Positions 43,212 to 52,504 of a stretch of DNA of 64,000 bases are shown here, piece by piece; the first letter of the stretch is position 1, and the number at the start of each line of letters is the position of its first letter. The notes under the pieces are model-generated. The model made no database searches and was not told the origin of the DNA. It saw only the letters and a list, made by a program, of their open reading frames with translations. Where the stretch lies: assembly GCF_000425405.1 (NCBI RefSeq), contig NZ_KE384364.1, positions 172,345-236,344 on the forward strand. Direction: 5' to 3'. Source of the DNA: Ferrimonas kyonanensis DSM 18153. GTDB taxonomy: Bacteria; Pseudomonadota; Gammaproteobacteria; Enterobacterales; Shewanellaceae. Both the position numbers and the translations under genes were made by a program.

Positions 43212-43859
43212 TCACCATAACGGCAGTATCAGCCAATACAGCACGGTTCCCCCCACCAACACCAAGGGCACCAGCCAACAGATGGGCGCCACCGCATTCG
43301 AGCGTCGACCGCCGGCGGTCATGCCGTAACCGGTGATCATCGCCTCCACCAGATTGACCCCATTGATTCGATAAAACACGATGGCACACAGGTGCATCAG
43401 CACGGTCACCACAATCAGGTCAAAGAACCAGTGATGCAGGCTGGTCATGGTCCCGGCCAACGCGCCACTGACCGATGACGACAACGGCCCCTCCGCCAGA
43501 ATGTCATCGGTGGCGAACAAACCGGTCATCACCTGTGCCATCAGCAACAGCATCATCACCACCACCATATAGCCTCCGGCCGGATTATGACCAAAGTAGG
43601 GGCGTTCATGGGCATGCCAATTAAAGAGGTAGTGCAGAACCGCGCCAGGACGGCGGACGAAATGATTGAATCGGGCAGTGGTGGTACCGATGAATCCCCA
43701 CAACAGGCGCACCATCAACAGCACCATCAGCAGGTATGCACAGGTCATGTGCCACTCCATCATCCCCTGTTCGGCAGTGAACCAACACAGAGGCAGGAGC
43801 GCAACCGAGCCCCAGTGGAACAGCCTAACCATGCCATCCCAGATCTTAACCTTCACCAT
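43212..43859 (-). CDS. Di-heme cytochrome b561-type membrane protein
   Basis: A 215-residue inner-membrane protein with about five hydrophobic helices of the Ni-hydrogenase/cytochrome b561 group. Candidate axial heme His residues are in RLFHWGSV, MMEWHMTCAYLL, SLHHWFFD and VLMHLCAIVFYR. The start WDGMVRLFHW is typical of the family. It probably passes electrons from the quinone pool to a periplasmic c-type partner; the neighbouring cytochrome c' is a plausible partner but on the other strand. Confidence 0.85.
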   Translation of the reverse strand: MVKVKIWDGMVRLFHWGSVALLPLCWFTAEQGMMEWHMTCAYLLMVLLMVRLLWGFIGTTTARFNHFVRRPGAVLHYLFNWHAHERPYFGHNPAGGYMVVVMMLLLMAQVMTGLFATDDILAEGPLSSSVSGALAGTMTSLHHWFFDLIVVTVLMHLCAIVFYRINGVNLVEAMITGYGMTAGGRRSNAVAPICWLVPLVLVGGTVLYWLILPLW

Positions 43860-44042
43860 AAACTCCTTGGAATCCGGTCAGGCAAGGAGATTCAAAAATG
43901 CGGTCAATTAACAGTCAAACCGCGGCACTCCTTCGCCCTAAATCCCACCCATAATGCGCTTGTTTCGGTTATCCCTCAAGCAGAAAAGTGGGTTTTTTTA
44001 ACCTAAGTTGAACCGGTTGGATAAGTTTGCAGCATTCACCAA

Positions 44043-44064
44043 AAAGGTGATCGAGATCACTTTA
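44043..44064 (+). promoter_or_regulatory. Strong CRP-like site upstream of hpf
   Basis: A 22-base site whose core GTGATC-GA-GATCAC is a near-perfect palindrome close to the CRP consensus TGTGATCTAGATCACA, with A/T-rich flanks. It lies 67 bases before the hpf start codon, suggesting cAMP-CRP activation on entry to slow growth. Confidence 0.7.
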
Positions 44065-44130
44065 CCCGCGCCCAGTGGTAGGGGTAGTCTGAAGTTGAAC
44101 CTGATTTTGGGTTAACAGAAGGGGAACTCT

Positions 44131-44481
44131 ATGAGAATTGAAATTACCAGCAAACACCTCACCGTTACCGACCCCATTCGTGAGCGCATCGAGAGCCGGT
44201 TTGAGAAACTGGAGCGTCATGAAGTCAACCTGATTACCCCCCATGTCATCATCACCCAAGAAGGACCCGAGTTTCAGATTGAAGCCTCTATGGGCATTCC
44301 CAGCGGTAAACTGTTTGCCAAAGCGTCTCATGAGAACCTGTACAACGCCATCAACCAGATGGGACAACGCCTGGAACGTCAACTGAATCGACACACTCAC
44401 AAAGACCAGTCCAAGCGTCATATCAAGCCTGCCGCCATCGAAATCGAGGTAGAGGCAGAAGAGGCGGAATCCGCCGCCTGA
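44131..44481 (+). CDS. raiA: Ribosome hibernation factor (HPF/RaiA/YfiA)
   Basis: Binds the 30S decoding region of idle ribosomes. The 116-residue protein has the short-form HPF fold (RIEITSKHLTVTDPIRERIESRFEKLERH, then FQIEASMGIP, LYNAINQMGQRLERQL) and an acidic tail (IEIEVEAEEAES). ATG 44131 follows GAAGGGGAAC. Located upstream of pheL-pheA as raiA is in E. coli; a CRP-like site lies in its promoter. Confidence 0.95.
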   Translation: MRIEITSKHLTVTDPIRERIESRFEKLERHEVNLITPHVIITQEGPEFQIEASMGIPSGKLFAKASHENLYNAINQMGQRLERQLNRHTHKDQSKRHIKPAAIEIEVEAEEAESAA

Positions 44482-44590
44482 ACGACCCCGGGTTGAGGTT
44501 TCGACCCACATAGGAAAGGAGTGGCGCCGGCAAACAGCTGGCGCTTTTGGTTTATTGACAACCGCACCAACAAGCCGCTAGTGTAAGCCC

Positions 44591-44647
44591 ATGCAAACTC
44601 TGCCACAGCACGACCTGTTTATTTTCTTTTTTACACCCCCCAAATAG
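44591..44647 (+). CDS. pheL: pheA leader peptide
   Basis: An 18-codon ORF reading MQTLPQHDLFIFFFTPPK then TAG, with four Phe within five codons. It lies upstream of an intrinsic terminator (44692-44719) and pheA, the layout of the E. coli pheL attenuator, where Phe codons sense charged tRNA-Phe. Too short for normal gene calling. Confidence 0.9.
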   Translation: MQTLPQHDLFIFFFTPPK

Positions 44648-44691
44648 GGAGGCGGGACTCGGGTGTCAAAAAGAAAGTAACCAACCCAAGC

Positions 44692-44719
44692 AAGCCTCCC
44701 CAGCCGGGGAGGCTTTTTT
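44692..44719 (+). terminator. pheA attenuator
   Basis: Arms AAGCCTCCCC (44692-44701) and GGGGAGGCTT (44706-44715) with an AGCC loop and six T. GGGAGGC just after the pheL stop (44648-44654) can pair with the 5' arm as the competing antiterminator. Confidence 0.92.
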
Positions 44720-44758
44720 GTATCAGCCGCGCCATGGGCTCACTAAACCGAGGATGAG

Positions 44759-45904
44759 ATGGACCTAAATAAAATCAGAACCGACATCAACAACGTCGAT
44801 GGCGAACTGCTGTCCCTGTTGGCCAAGCGTCGCCAGCTGACACTGAATGTGGCCCGCAGCAAAGAGATTGACCTGAAACCGGTACGGGATCAGGAGCGGG
44901 AGCAACAACTGCTGGAGAAACTGGTCGCCCTGGGCAAAGAGCAGGGGCTGGACGCCCAGTACGTAGTGCGGCTATTTCAAACCATTATTGAAGACTCGGT
45001 ATTGCGCCAACAAGCCTGGTTGCAGGGACAACAGAACACCTCTCAGGATCTGGTCACCGTCGCCTACCTTGGGGCCAAAGGCAGCTACAGCTACATTGCC
45101 GCCCACGGCTATTTTGCCCGCCGCGACCATTCACTGGTGGAGCTGGGCTGCCCCAACTTTGATGACGTTGTGCAAGCGGTGGAGCGCGGCAATGCGGACT
45201 ACGGCATTCTGCCCATCGAAAACACCTCTTCCGGCTCCATCAACGAGGTCTATGACCTGCTCCAGCAGACCCACCTGCAGATCGTCGGCGAAACCACCGA
45301 AACCATCGGCCACTGTCTGCTGACCCTGCCTGGCGCCGATCTGTCGGCCATCTCCACCATCTATGCCCACCCCCAGGTGATCTCCCAGTGCAGCAATCAC
45401 CTGCGGCAGTATCATGGCGTCAAGCTGGAGTACTGCGCCAGCTCCGCCCACGCCATGGCGCAGGTGAAAGACAGCCAGGACCCCACCCGCGCCGCCATTG
45501 CCAGCAAGGCCGGCGGCGAACTGTATGGCCTGGAACCCCGCCAGGAGAAACTGGCCAACCAGGCGGAAAATGAGAGTCGCTTCATTCTGGTGTCCCGTAA
45601 AGCCAAAGACGTACCGGTTCAGGTACCGGCTAAAACCACCCTGATTATGGCCACCGGCCAGAAAGCCGGTGCCCTGGTGGACGCGCTGCTGGTGCTGAAA
45701 AACAACGGCCTGATCATGAGCAAACTCACCAGCCGGCCGATTCCTGGCAACCCCTGGGAGGAGATGTTCTACCTGGACATTGAGGCCAACATCAACAGCG
45801 ACAATATGAAGCAAGCCCTGGCAGAGCTGGTGCCCATCACCCGCTTCATCAAGATTCTCGGCTGTTATCAGAGCGAGCGCATCATGCCCACCGAGCTGGA
45901 GTGA
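44759..45904 (+). CDS. pheA: Bifunctional chorismate mutase/prephenate dehydratase
   Basis: Makes phenylpyruvate from chorismate through prephenate. The 381-residue fusion has an N-terminal AroQ chorismate mutase (DLNKIRTDINNVDGELLSLL to about 95), a prephenate dehydratase domain (YLGAKGSYSYIAAHGYF, GILPIENTSSGSINEVYDLL, ESRFILVSR) and a C-terminal ACT domain (TTLIMATG, LTSRPIPGNPWEEMFYLD) for phenylalanine feedback. ATG 44759 follows GAGGATG. Expression is controlled by the pheL attenuator. Confidence 0.98.
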   Translation: MDLNKIRTDINNVDGELLSLLAKRRQLTLNVARSKEIDLKPVRDQEREQQLLEKLVALGKEQGLDAQYVVRLFQTIIEDSVLRQQAWLQGQQNTSQDLVTVAYLGAKGSYSYIAAHGYFARRDHSLVELGCPNFDDVVQAVERGNADYGILPIENTSSGSINEVYDLLQQTHLQIVGETTETIGHCLLTLPGADLSAISTIYAHPQVISQCSNHLRQYHGVKLEYCASSAHAMAQVKDSQDPTRAAIASKAGGELYGLEPRQEKLANQAENESRFILVSRKAKDVPVQVPAKTTLIMATGQKAGALVDALLVLKNNGLIMSKLTSRPIPGNPWEEMFYLDIEANINSDNMKQALAELVPITRFIKILGCYQSERIMPTELE

Positions 45905-45922
45905 CTCAGCATGTAAACACAG

Positions 45923-45946
45923 GCCGCCATCTGGCGGCTTTTTTTA
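45923..45946 (+). terminator. pheA terminator
   Basis: Arms GCCGCC/GGCGGC around ATCT, then a run of seven T. Confidence 0.92.
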
Positions 45947-46028
45947 TTCAAAACATTCATTTCAATGAAATAGCCAGCCCAGGTTACCGGTCTATTCAAC
46001 ACTGACAGTTTTCCAAGGACGGCATGCC

Positions 46029-47903
46029 ATGTTTGCTCTGGCCGAGCGCCTGATGGCGCAACTTACCTTTCGATTCAAGATCCTGCTACTGACTCTACTG
46101 CTGCTGCTGCCGTTACTGGCACTGCTGCTGCCCTTTGCCACCCAAAAACTGGCTCAGCTTGAGCACATTCAACAAGCACAGAGCACCCGCCAACAGCTGT
46201 TGGCACTGCAGCCGTACTGGCAGCAGCGGTGGCGGTTCGATGAGGCTCGCCAACTGGCGCGCTTCGGTGACGCCCCTCTGCCCGCCACACCCGCCGCAGC
46301 CGCGTCGATGCCTGAGCCGCTTAACACCGAGCTCAGCAGTGACCAGATCACCGACGTGGACACCGTCGTTCAATGGCTGTCTGGCCAGACCAACCAAGCC
46401 GGCCTCGCCACCTTTATCGACGACCCCATGGCCCTGGCACTGTGGTCCCACGGCCACGTTAGCTGGCAACTGGAGTTGGCGCAGCTGAACGGTCTGATAC
46501 GGGCACTGCAGCAACAGGGGCGCTTTACCCCAGAGCTGTACCTGGCTCTCAGTGCCCAGCTCGAACGCCTGAACCGCAAGTTCAAAGGACTGAACGGCGC
46601 CATGGTGTTCGCCGCCGAGGCCAGGCCCGATCGCTGGCAACACCTGGATCCCTCGGTGCAGATACGCCAATACCTGGACTGGGTGCAACGCCATTTCATC
46701 GATGCCGATGAAGTTGACCCCAGCCTATCGGCGCCGCAACAACAAACGGCGTTACTGCAACGCCTGAGTGCCACCCACGAGCAGCTCGATGGCCTTATCG
46801 CACGGCAATTAACCGACGCCAGAGCTGCCATTCAACACAGCCTGTGGCTGCAATCCGGCCTGCTGGCGCTGTCACTGCTGATGGCGGTATGGCTGATGAC
46901 AGGCTTCTATCGACAGATGACCGCCATGGTGGAGGCCACCCGTGACGCCGCCACCGAGTTCGCCCAGGGCAACCTCAGCGCCCGCATCACGCTGAGCGGT
47001 CGGGATGAACTCAACGAAATTGGCCGTCAGTTTAACGCCCTGGCACAGGCCACCCGAACCCTGGTGACCGACACCCATCACGCCACCGGCGCCGTTCGTC
47101 AGCAGAGTGAGCAGATGCAGCAAGCCGCGACCGATGCCTGTCAGGCTACCGGCCGCCAGGATGCGATGCTGGCCAACATTCAGGATGCCAATGGCCACCT
47201 GGCGCACCACGCCCGGCAGATGGCCGATGAGACTCGTCACGATGTGGATCGAGTCCAGACGTTGAAACATCAGATGCAACAGGGGCTGTCGCTGATGACC
47301 GATGCCCGTCTCGAGGTCGAGGGAGTGAGTGCGCGTATCCATCAGGCTCACAGCATCACCGACCAGCTGGATAAGACCACCGAACAGATCGACTCGGTGG
47401 TCAGTGAGATTGCCCAAATTGCCGAACAAACCAATCTATTGGCCCTCAATGCCGCCATCGAAGCCGCCCGGGCCGGCGAACAGGGGCGAGGATTTGCGGT
47501 GGTCGCCGATGAGGTTCGCACCCTGGCCACTCGCACCGCCGGCTCAACCTCGGAGATTCGGCGGATGATCGAAAACGTCACCTCCACCACTGCCGAGGTG
47601 GTCACCGCCATGGGACTGTCTACCGCTCAGGCCAACAGCGCCGATGAGCGGGTTCGGCGATTGGCCGACGCCCTGCAAAGCCTGGAGCAGGGCCTGACCG
47701 GCATTCTCAACAGCAGCGATCGAGTGGCGGAGCGCTGCCGGAGCCAAGTCAGTCTCACCGAGCAGGTGCAGCAATTGGTGAACGACAGCCAGCAGCAGTT
47801 GCACAGCGCCATCGCCGCCGGTGAGCAAAGCAGTGACAATAGCCGCTCGCTGCAGCAATTGGCCGCGGCGCTGGATCAGCAGCTGCGGCACTACCGGCTG
47901 TAA
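46029..47903 (+). CDS. Methyl-accepting chemotaxis protein
   Basis: Transmembrane chemoreceptor of 624 residues: membrane helix about 17-37, a periplasmic sensing region to about 275 without a recognised ligand domain (helical, Gln- and Leu-rich), second membrane helix about 277-296, HAMP domain, then the cytoplasmic signalling domain. The hairpin tip at about 465-500 carries [20 protein letters not shown] and [15 protein letters not shown], which contact CheA/CheW. The ligand is unknown. It interrupts the pheA/tyrA neighbourhood found in enterobacteria and has its own terminator. Confidence 0.95.
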   Translation: MFALAERLMAQLTFRFKILLLTLLLLLPLLALLLPFATQKLAQLEHIQQAQSTRQQLLALQPYWQQRWRFDEARQLARFGDAPLPATPAAAASMPEPLNTELSSDQITDVDTVVQWLSGQTNQAGLATFIDDPMALALWSHGHVSWQLELAQLNGLIRALQQQGRFTPELYLALSAQLERLNRKFKGLNGAMVFAAEARPDRWQHLDPSVQIRQYLDWVQRHFIDADEVDPSLSAPQQQTALLQRLSATHEQLDGLIARQLTDARAAIQHSLWLQSGLLALSLLMAVWLMTGFYRQMTAMVEATRDAATEFAQGNLSARITLSGRDELNEIGRQFNALAQATRTLVTDTHHATGAVRQQSEQMQQAATDACQATGRQDAMLANIQDANGHLAHHARQMADETRHDVDRVQTLKHQMQQGLSLMTDARLEVEGVSARIHQAHSITDQLDKTTEQIDSVVSEIAQIAEQTNLLALNAAIEAARAGEQGRGFAVVADEVRTLATRTAGSTSEIRRMIENVTSTTAEVVTAMGLSTAQANSADERVRRLADALQSLEQGLTGILNSSDRVAERCRSQVSLTEQVQQLVNDSQQQLHSAIAAGEQSSDNSRSLQQLAAALDQQLRHYRL

Positions 47904-47916
47904 CGGCAGAAACAAA

Positions 47917-47940
47917 AACACCGGGCCAGGGCCCGGTGTT
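47917..47940. terminator. Terminator between the MCP gene and tyrA
   Basis: Eleven-base arms AACACCGGGCC and GGCCCGGTGTT with two bases between; serves the two convergent genes. Confidence 0.75.
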
Positions 47941-47968
47941 GATTCGGTGACTTTGGATCTTTTGGGCC

Positions 47969-49108
47969 TCAGCCCTCGGAGCGGTTGTCGTTGGCGCTGA
48001 GCAACATGTTGCCACTTTCACTCTGAAACTGATTGGCGAAGTCACCAAACCAGTCGGCGATGTCGTTGAACTGAGCCTCAAAGCCGGCTTTATCGCCATG
48101 CTCCAGCATCTTCAACGCCTCCTGATAGCGGTCCATATAGTGCCGGGCCCGGGCCAGGGTATCTGGCTGAGAGAAGATGATGTCGCCATACAGCTTGGCG
48201 TCCTGTGCAAACAAGCGACCGACCATCGCCAGCTCCAGGCGGTAGATCGGCGAACTGAATTGCAACAGCTGATCCAGATCCGCCCGCTCCCGGCGCAGGT
48301 GAGCGCCATACACAAAGGCGGTAAAGTGGCGCATCGCCTGCACCAGTTGCATCGCCTGATCGTGTTCCGCCGCCGACGCTTCATGGATGCGGGCGCCCCA
48401 GATGCGAATCTGCTCCAGCAACCACTGATAGCGGGCTTCGTCGCGGCCATGACAAACCACCACCACCTGTTTGGCCAGGCTGGACAAGTCCGGGCCAAAC
48501 ATCGGGTGTAAGCCGACCACCGGCCCCTGATGCTTACCGAGCATGGCCGCCAGCGGCGCTTGTTTGATGCTGGTGAGATCCAGCAGCACGCACTCCGGTG
48601 GCAATTCAGGCAATTGTGCAATCACCGCATTGGTATGGTGAATCGGCACACTGACCACCACCACTCCGGCACCATCGAGAATGGCATCGGCGTTGGGCCA
48701 GTCGTCCTTATCCAGAATCCGCACTTCGTAGCCGGACAGGCGGAACAGCTGGCTGAACAGGGTTCCCAGCTTACCGGCACCGCCGACGATGACGATGGGG
48801 CCGACATCGGGGTTGATGCATTTAAAGCCGACGTCATTCTCGCTGGCATAAGACTCGCGCATGATGCGCCGCAGCAGATCTTCGATCAACTGCGGAGGCA
48901 CCCCCATCAGGGTGGCCTCCTCACGACGCTTCATCAACATCGCCGCTTCCCGCTTCGGCGCGTAGATGGGCAGGCCCTGCTCGTGCTTGATGCTGCCCAC
49001 CTCGCCCACCAGATCGAGGCGGCGACGCAACAACGTCAGCAGCTCTTTATCGACCTCGTCGATGCGGTCCCGCAACCGGTCCAGTTCCTGACTGCTTCGT
49101 TCTGCCAT
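47969..49108 (-). CDS. tyrA: Bifunctional chorismate mutase/prephenate dehydrogenase
   Basis: Makes 4-hydroxyphenylpyruvate for tyrosine. The start at 49108 ([20 protein letters not shown]) is supported by GGAGG six bases before it and overlaps the aroF stop by one base; an ATG three bases earlier is also possible. The 379-residue fusion has an AroQ mutase domain (about 1-90) and a dehydrogenase domain with NAD motif [23 protein letters not shown] and HPMFGPD. Second gene of aroF-tyrA. Confidence 0.98.
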   Translation of the reverse strand: MAERSSQELDRLRDRIDEVDKELLTLLRRRLDLVGEVGSIKHEQGLPIYAPKREAAMLMKRREEATLMGVPPQLIEDLLRRIMRESYASENDVGFKCINPDVGPIVIVGGAGKLGTLFSQLFRLSGYEVRILDKDDWPNADAILDGAGVVVVSVPIHHTNAVIAQLPELPPECVLLDLTSIKQAPLAAMLGKHQGPVVGLHPMFGPDLSSLAKQVVVVCHGRDEARYQWLLEQIRIWGARIHEASAAEHDQAMQLVQAMRHFTAFVYGAHLRRERADLDQLLQFSSPIYRLELAMVGRLFAQDAKLYGDIIFSQPDTLARARHYMDRYQEALKMLEHGDKAGFEAQFNDIADWFGDFANQFQSESGNMLLSANDNRSEG

Positions 49109-50184
49109 CATTGACCTCCAAAGCGCGTCGGCAAGATTGGCGCCAGTTCCCGGGCCCCTTGGCGCAGCAGCTGCTCGGTGTCGTCCCAATCGATGCAGGC
49201 ATCGGTAATGGATACCCCATATTCCATCTCCTCCTTCGGCAGCTCCGAGGATTGATTGCCCGCCTTCAGGTGGCTCTCCAGCATGATGCCGATGATCGAG
49301 GTATTGCCCTCTTGAATCTGGTTGAAGACGTTTTGTGCCACCAAGGGCTGGCGACGGTGATCTTTGGAAGAGTTACCGTGACTGCAATCCACCATCAGGC
49401 GGGAAGTGAGCCCCGCCTCATGCAGTTGGCGGGTACACAGCTCGACATTGACCGAGTCGTAATTCGGCTGTTTGCCGCCCCGCAGAATCACGTGACCGTC
49501 CGGGTTGCCCTGAGTCTGCATCAATGCCACCTGCCCGGCCTGGTTGATGCCCATAAAACGGTGGCCGCTGGCGGCGGACTGCAACGCATTCATGGCCACG
49601 TCCAGCTTGCCGTCGGTGCCATTTTTAAAGCCCACCGGCATCGACAGCCCCGAGGCCATCTCCCGGTGAGTCTGAGATTCGGTGGTGCGGGCACCAATGG
49701 CCGACCAGGAGAACAACTCCCCCAGGTACTGAGGGCTGATGGGATCCAGGGCTTCGGTGGCCACCGGCAATCCCAGCTCCGCCAGCCAGATCAGCAATTC
49801 ACGAGCATTGCGCAGCCCCTTCTCGACATCGAAGGAGTTGTCCATGTCCGGATCGTTGATCAGCCCTTTCCAACCCACGGTGGTACGCGGCTTTTCGAAA
49901 TACACTCGCATCAGGATGTACATCTGATCGCTGAGCTCGTCGTGCAGGGTCTTCAGCTTCAGGGCGTACTCTTTGGCCGAGGCCACATCGTGAATGGAAC
50001 AGGGGCCGGTTACCACCAGCAGTCGGTTGTCCCGCTTGTGTACGATGTCGGCGACCTTGGCGCGGGCGCCGTTAATATATCGATAAGCCTGCTCGGAGAG
50101 GGGCAGCTGCTGTTTCAACTGCTCAGGGGTAGTCAGGACCTGTTCGGACTGAATGTGGATATTGTAAATACTGTCCTTTTGCAT
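49108..50184 (-). CDS. aroF: 3-deoxy-7-phosphoheptulonate synthase (class I, AroF type)
   Basis: First enzyme of the shikimate pathway, joining phosphoenolpyruvate and erythrose 4-phosphate. The 358-residue protein has [42 protein letters not shown] and [14 protein letters not shown], all active-site or metal-binding regions of class I DAHP synthases. Pairing with tyrA points to the tyrosine-sensitive isoenzyme AroF. No convincing TyrR box was found upstream. Confidence 0.96.
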   Translation of the reverse strand: MQKDSIYNIHIQSEQVLTTPEQLKQQLPLSEQAYRYINGARAKVADIVHKRDNRLLVVTGPCSIHDVASAKEYALKLKTLHDELSDQMYILMRVYFEKPRTTVGWKGLINDPDMDNSFDVEKGLRNARELLIWLAELGLPVATEALDPISPQYLGELFSWSAIGARTTESQTHREMASGLSMPVGFKNGTDGKLDVAMNALQSAASGHRFMGINQAGQVALMQTQGNPDGHVILRGGKQPNYDSVNVELCTRQLHEAGLTSRLMVDCSHGNSSKDHRRQPLVAQNVFNQIQEGNTSIIGIMLESHLKAGNQSSELPKEEMEYGVSITDACIDWDDTEQLLRQGARELAPILPTRFGGQ

Positions 50185-50344
50185 TACTGCTTCTCCAAGT
50201 AGTACCTATCTGTGGCTTATTAACGATAGGTTTGTGAACCCAACCGGTGCTGCCGGCCTGAGTTCAATGTGCCTTGTCTACTGTGAAGATGCAAGTAAAT
50301 GCTCATCTGTGAGCAAATTCGTGTTCAAAGGGTTATAAAACGAA

Positions 50345-50371
50345 AAAAGCCCGCCATAAAGGCGGGCTTTT
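50345..50371 (-). terminator. Terminator of the rpsP-rimM-trmD-rplS operon
   Basis: Arms AAAAGCCCGCC and GGCGGGCTTTT with a five-base loop; minus-strand product ends in TTTTTT. Confidence 0.92.
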
Positions 50372-50394
50372 CCTGCTTCGAGACTAAATAAAAT

Positions 50395-50742
50395 TTAGCC
50401 CAGACGCTCGCGGATACGAGCCGCCTTACCAGTACGTGTACGCAAGTAGTACAGTTTGGCACGACGAACGCGACCACGACGCTCCAGTTTGATGCTTTCT
50501 ACCAGCGGAGAGTGAGTCTGGAACGCACGCTCTACGCCTTCACCATTAGAGATTTTGCGAACTGTGAACGCAGAGTGCAGGCCACGGTTACGCTTAGCGA
50601 TAACTACGCCCTGGAAAGCCTGAAGACGGGTTTTGTTACCTTCGGTTACGCGAACCTGTACGGTAACGGTGTCACCAGGGCCAAATGCAGGTACGTCCTG
50701 CTTCATCTGCTCTTGTTCAAGCTGCTTGATGATATTGCTCAT
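50395..50742 (-). CDS. rplS: 50S ribosomal protein L19
   Basis: A 115-residue ribosomal protein at the 30S-50S interface. Start [14 protein letters not shown] and core [38 protein letters not shown] and [19 protein letters not shown] are family-identical. Last gene of the rpsP operon, 32 bases after trmD. Confidence 0.99.
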   Translation of the reverse strand: MSNIIKQLEQEQMKQDVPAFGPGDTVTVQVRVTEGNKTRLQAFQGVVIAKRNRGLHSAFTVRKISNGEGVERAFQTHSPLVESIKLERRGRVRRAKLYYLRTRTGKAARIRERLG

Positions 50743-50774
50743 AATGTCTCTCTTCCTAGATTAAACTGAAAACT

Positions 50775-51542
50775 CTAACGCTCGTCCTGCCCCTGTTGGG
50801 CGGCAAACTCTGCAAGCAACTGGGCTTGCTCGTCAGTCAGAGCTAGGTTGTCAAGTAACTCGGGTCGTCGCTGCCAAGTGCGTCCAAGGGACTGCTGCAG
50901 GCGCCAACGCCGAATTGATTCATGATTGCCGCTTAATAACACTTGCGGAACCTGCTGACCGTCCAGAACTTCCGGACGGGTGTAATGAGGGCAATCCAGC
51001 AGACCTTCCGAAAAAGAGTCCTGCTCTGCCGAAGCTTGCTTGCCCAACACCCCAGGCACCAGCCTGGATACGGCGTCGATCAAGTTCATCGCCGGCAGCT
51101 CACCACCACTGAGAACGTAGTCACCAACGGACCACTCCTCATCAACTTCCGATTGGATGATGCGTTCATCGACACCTTCGTATCGACCACACACCAGCAC
51201 CAGACGTTTGTTGCCGGCCAACTCCTCTACACCCGACTGGGTAAGGGGGCGACCCTGAGGCGACAGGTAGATCACCTTGGCCTCATCACCCGCTTCGGCT
51301 TTCGCCGCACGGATGGCATCACGCAGGGGCTGCACCATCATCAACATCCCAGGACCACCGCCGTAAGGCCGGTCATCCACAGTGCGATGTTTATCATGGG
51401 TGAAATCGCGAGGATTCCACGTCTGCACTCCAAGCAAGCCGTTTTTCACGGCGCGACCAGTAACACCAAACTCGGTTACGGCACGAAACATCTCGGGAAA
51501 CAGGGTCACGACCCCTAACCACAGTGCGTTCGGTTGTGCCAT
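50775..51542 (-). CDS. trmD: tRNA (guanine-N1)-methyltransferase
   Basis: SPOUT enzyme that methylates G37 next to the anticodon, preventing frameshifts. The 255-residue protein has [30 protein letters not shown], the knot region [24 protein letters not shown] and [12 protein letters not shown]. Its ATG shares a base with the rimM stop. Confidence 0.98.
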   Translation of the reverse strand: MAQPNALWLGVVTLFPEMFRAVTEFGVTGRAVKNGLLGVQTWNPRDFTHDKHRTVDDRPYGGGPGMLMMVQPLRDAIRAAKAEAGDEAKVIYLSPQGRPLTQSGVEELAGNKRLVLVCGRYEGVDERIIQSEVDEEWSVGDYVLSGGELPAMNLIDAVSRLVPGVLGKQASAEQDSFSEGLLDCPHYTRPEVLDGQQVPQVLLSGNHESIRRWRLQQSLGRTWQRRPELLDNLALTDEQAQLLAEFAAQQGQDER

Positions 51543-52069
51543 TAAAAGTTGGGATCCCAGTCAACGGTAATGTGTTTTTCGGATGTGTTCACCTCAATGA
51601 TGAACTGTTCCGGGACAAAGGGGACCATACGTTCCCGTTTGCCAAAGGCGTCTTTTGCGTTCGCCTTGATCTCCAGCACGTCATTGGCGCCGGTTTCCAG
51701 AATGCCGGAAACGGTTCCCATGTCGTAGCCTTGCTGGTTAACAACTTTACAGCCAATCAGATCGCGCCAGTAGAACTCGTCTTCCGGCAGCTCAGCCAAT
51801 TGGTGAGCGAAGATAGAGACGTCGTTGTTGGTGTACAACGCGGCCGCATCGCGGTCTTCAATCCCTTCCAAGCGGACAATCAGGCCGTTATTCTGACGAC
51901 GCCAATCCACCACTTTTACTTCTTGTTGTTGACCACCATGGTTGATCAACCAAGGACGGTACTCAAAGATACCCTCTTTATCATCGGTAAAGGAGGTGAT
52001 CTTCAACCAGCCCCGAATGCCATGAGGTGCGCCAAGGCGCCCGACTAACATTAGTTCTTGCTGACTCAT
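51542..52069 (-). CDS. rimM: 16S rRNA processing protein RimM
   Basis: Assists maturation of the 30S head. 175 residues; ATG 52069 ([20 protein letters not shown]), since the codon before is TTG. Later motifs: [21 protein letters not shown] and the PRC-barrel end [14 protein letters not shown]. Sits between rpsP and trmD as usual. Confidence 0.97.
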   Translation of the reverse strand: MSQQELMLVGRLGAPHGIRGWLKITSFTDDKEGIFEYRPWLINHGGQQQEVKVVDWRRQNNGLIVRLEGIEDRDAAALYTNNDVSIFAHQLAELPEDEFYWRDLIGCKVVNQQGYDMGTVSGILETGANDVLEIKANAKDAFGKRERMVPFVPEQFIIEVNTSEKHITVDWDPNF

Positions 52070-52091
52070 CAACTTACCCTACCAATACCCA

Positions 52092-52343
52092 TTAAGCCGC
52101 AGCTTTACGGGCGTCCTTAACCAGAGTAGCAACACGGTCAGACAGAGACGCGCCCTGTGCAACCCAGTGATCTACACGGGCCAGGTCCAGACGCAGCTTT
52201 TCAGCTTGGCCGGTTGCAACTGGGTTGAAGAAACCAACTTTCTCGATGAAGCGGCCATCGCGCTTCATACGGCTGTCGGCAACAACCACTTGGTAAAACG
52301 GACGCTTTTTGGCGCCGCCACGAGCTAAACGAATGGTTACCAT
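52092..52343 (-). CDS. rpsP: 30S ribosomal protein S16
   Basis: An 83-residue ribosomal protein with family-identical [39 protein letters not shown] and a C-terminal Ala/Lys-rich helix. First gene of rpsP-rimM-trmD-rplS. Confidence 0.99.
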   Translation of the reverse strand: MVTIRLARGGAKKRPFYQVVVADSRMKRDGRFIEKVGFFNPVATGQAEKLRLDLARVDHWVAQGASLSDRVATLVKDARKAAA

Positions 52344-52379
52344 ACGGTAATTCCTCTAATGGTGTTTATAGCAATAGAA

Positions 52380-52400
52380 TTGGGGCCGCAGGGGCCCCAA
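52380..52400. terminator. Hairpin between ffh and rpsP
   Basis: Arms TTGGGGCC and GGCCCCAA with a five-base loop. No strong T-run on the minus strand; may be an attenuator or partial terminator. Confidence 0.45.
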
Positions 52401-52504
52401 GGTAGAAAGCCCGCCGATTTTACCTGAATGCATCCGCAATGCAACCATTTCGACGGGTTTGTAGCCACCACACTGGAGTGTAGCAGCTGTTAAGACGGCA
52501 ATTA

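Noticed and set aside
50185-50344. TyrR box upstream of aroF
   Set aside because: TGTAAA-N6-TTTACA or a close variant is not present; the nearest TGTGAA...GTAAA arrangement lacks symmetry.
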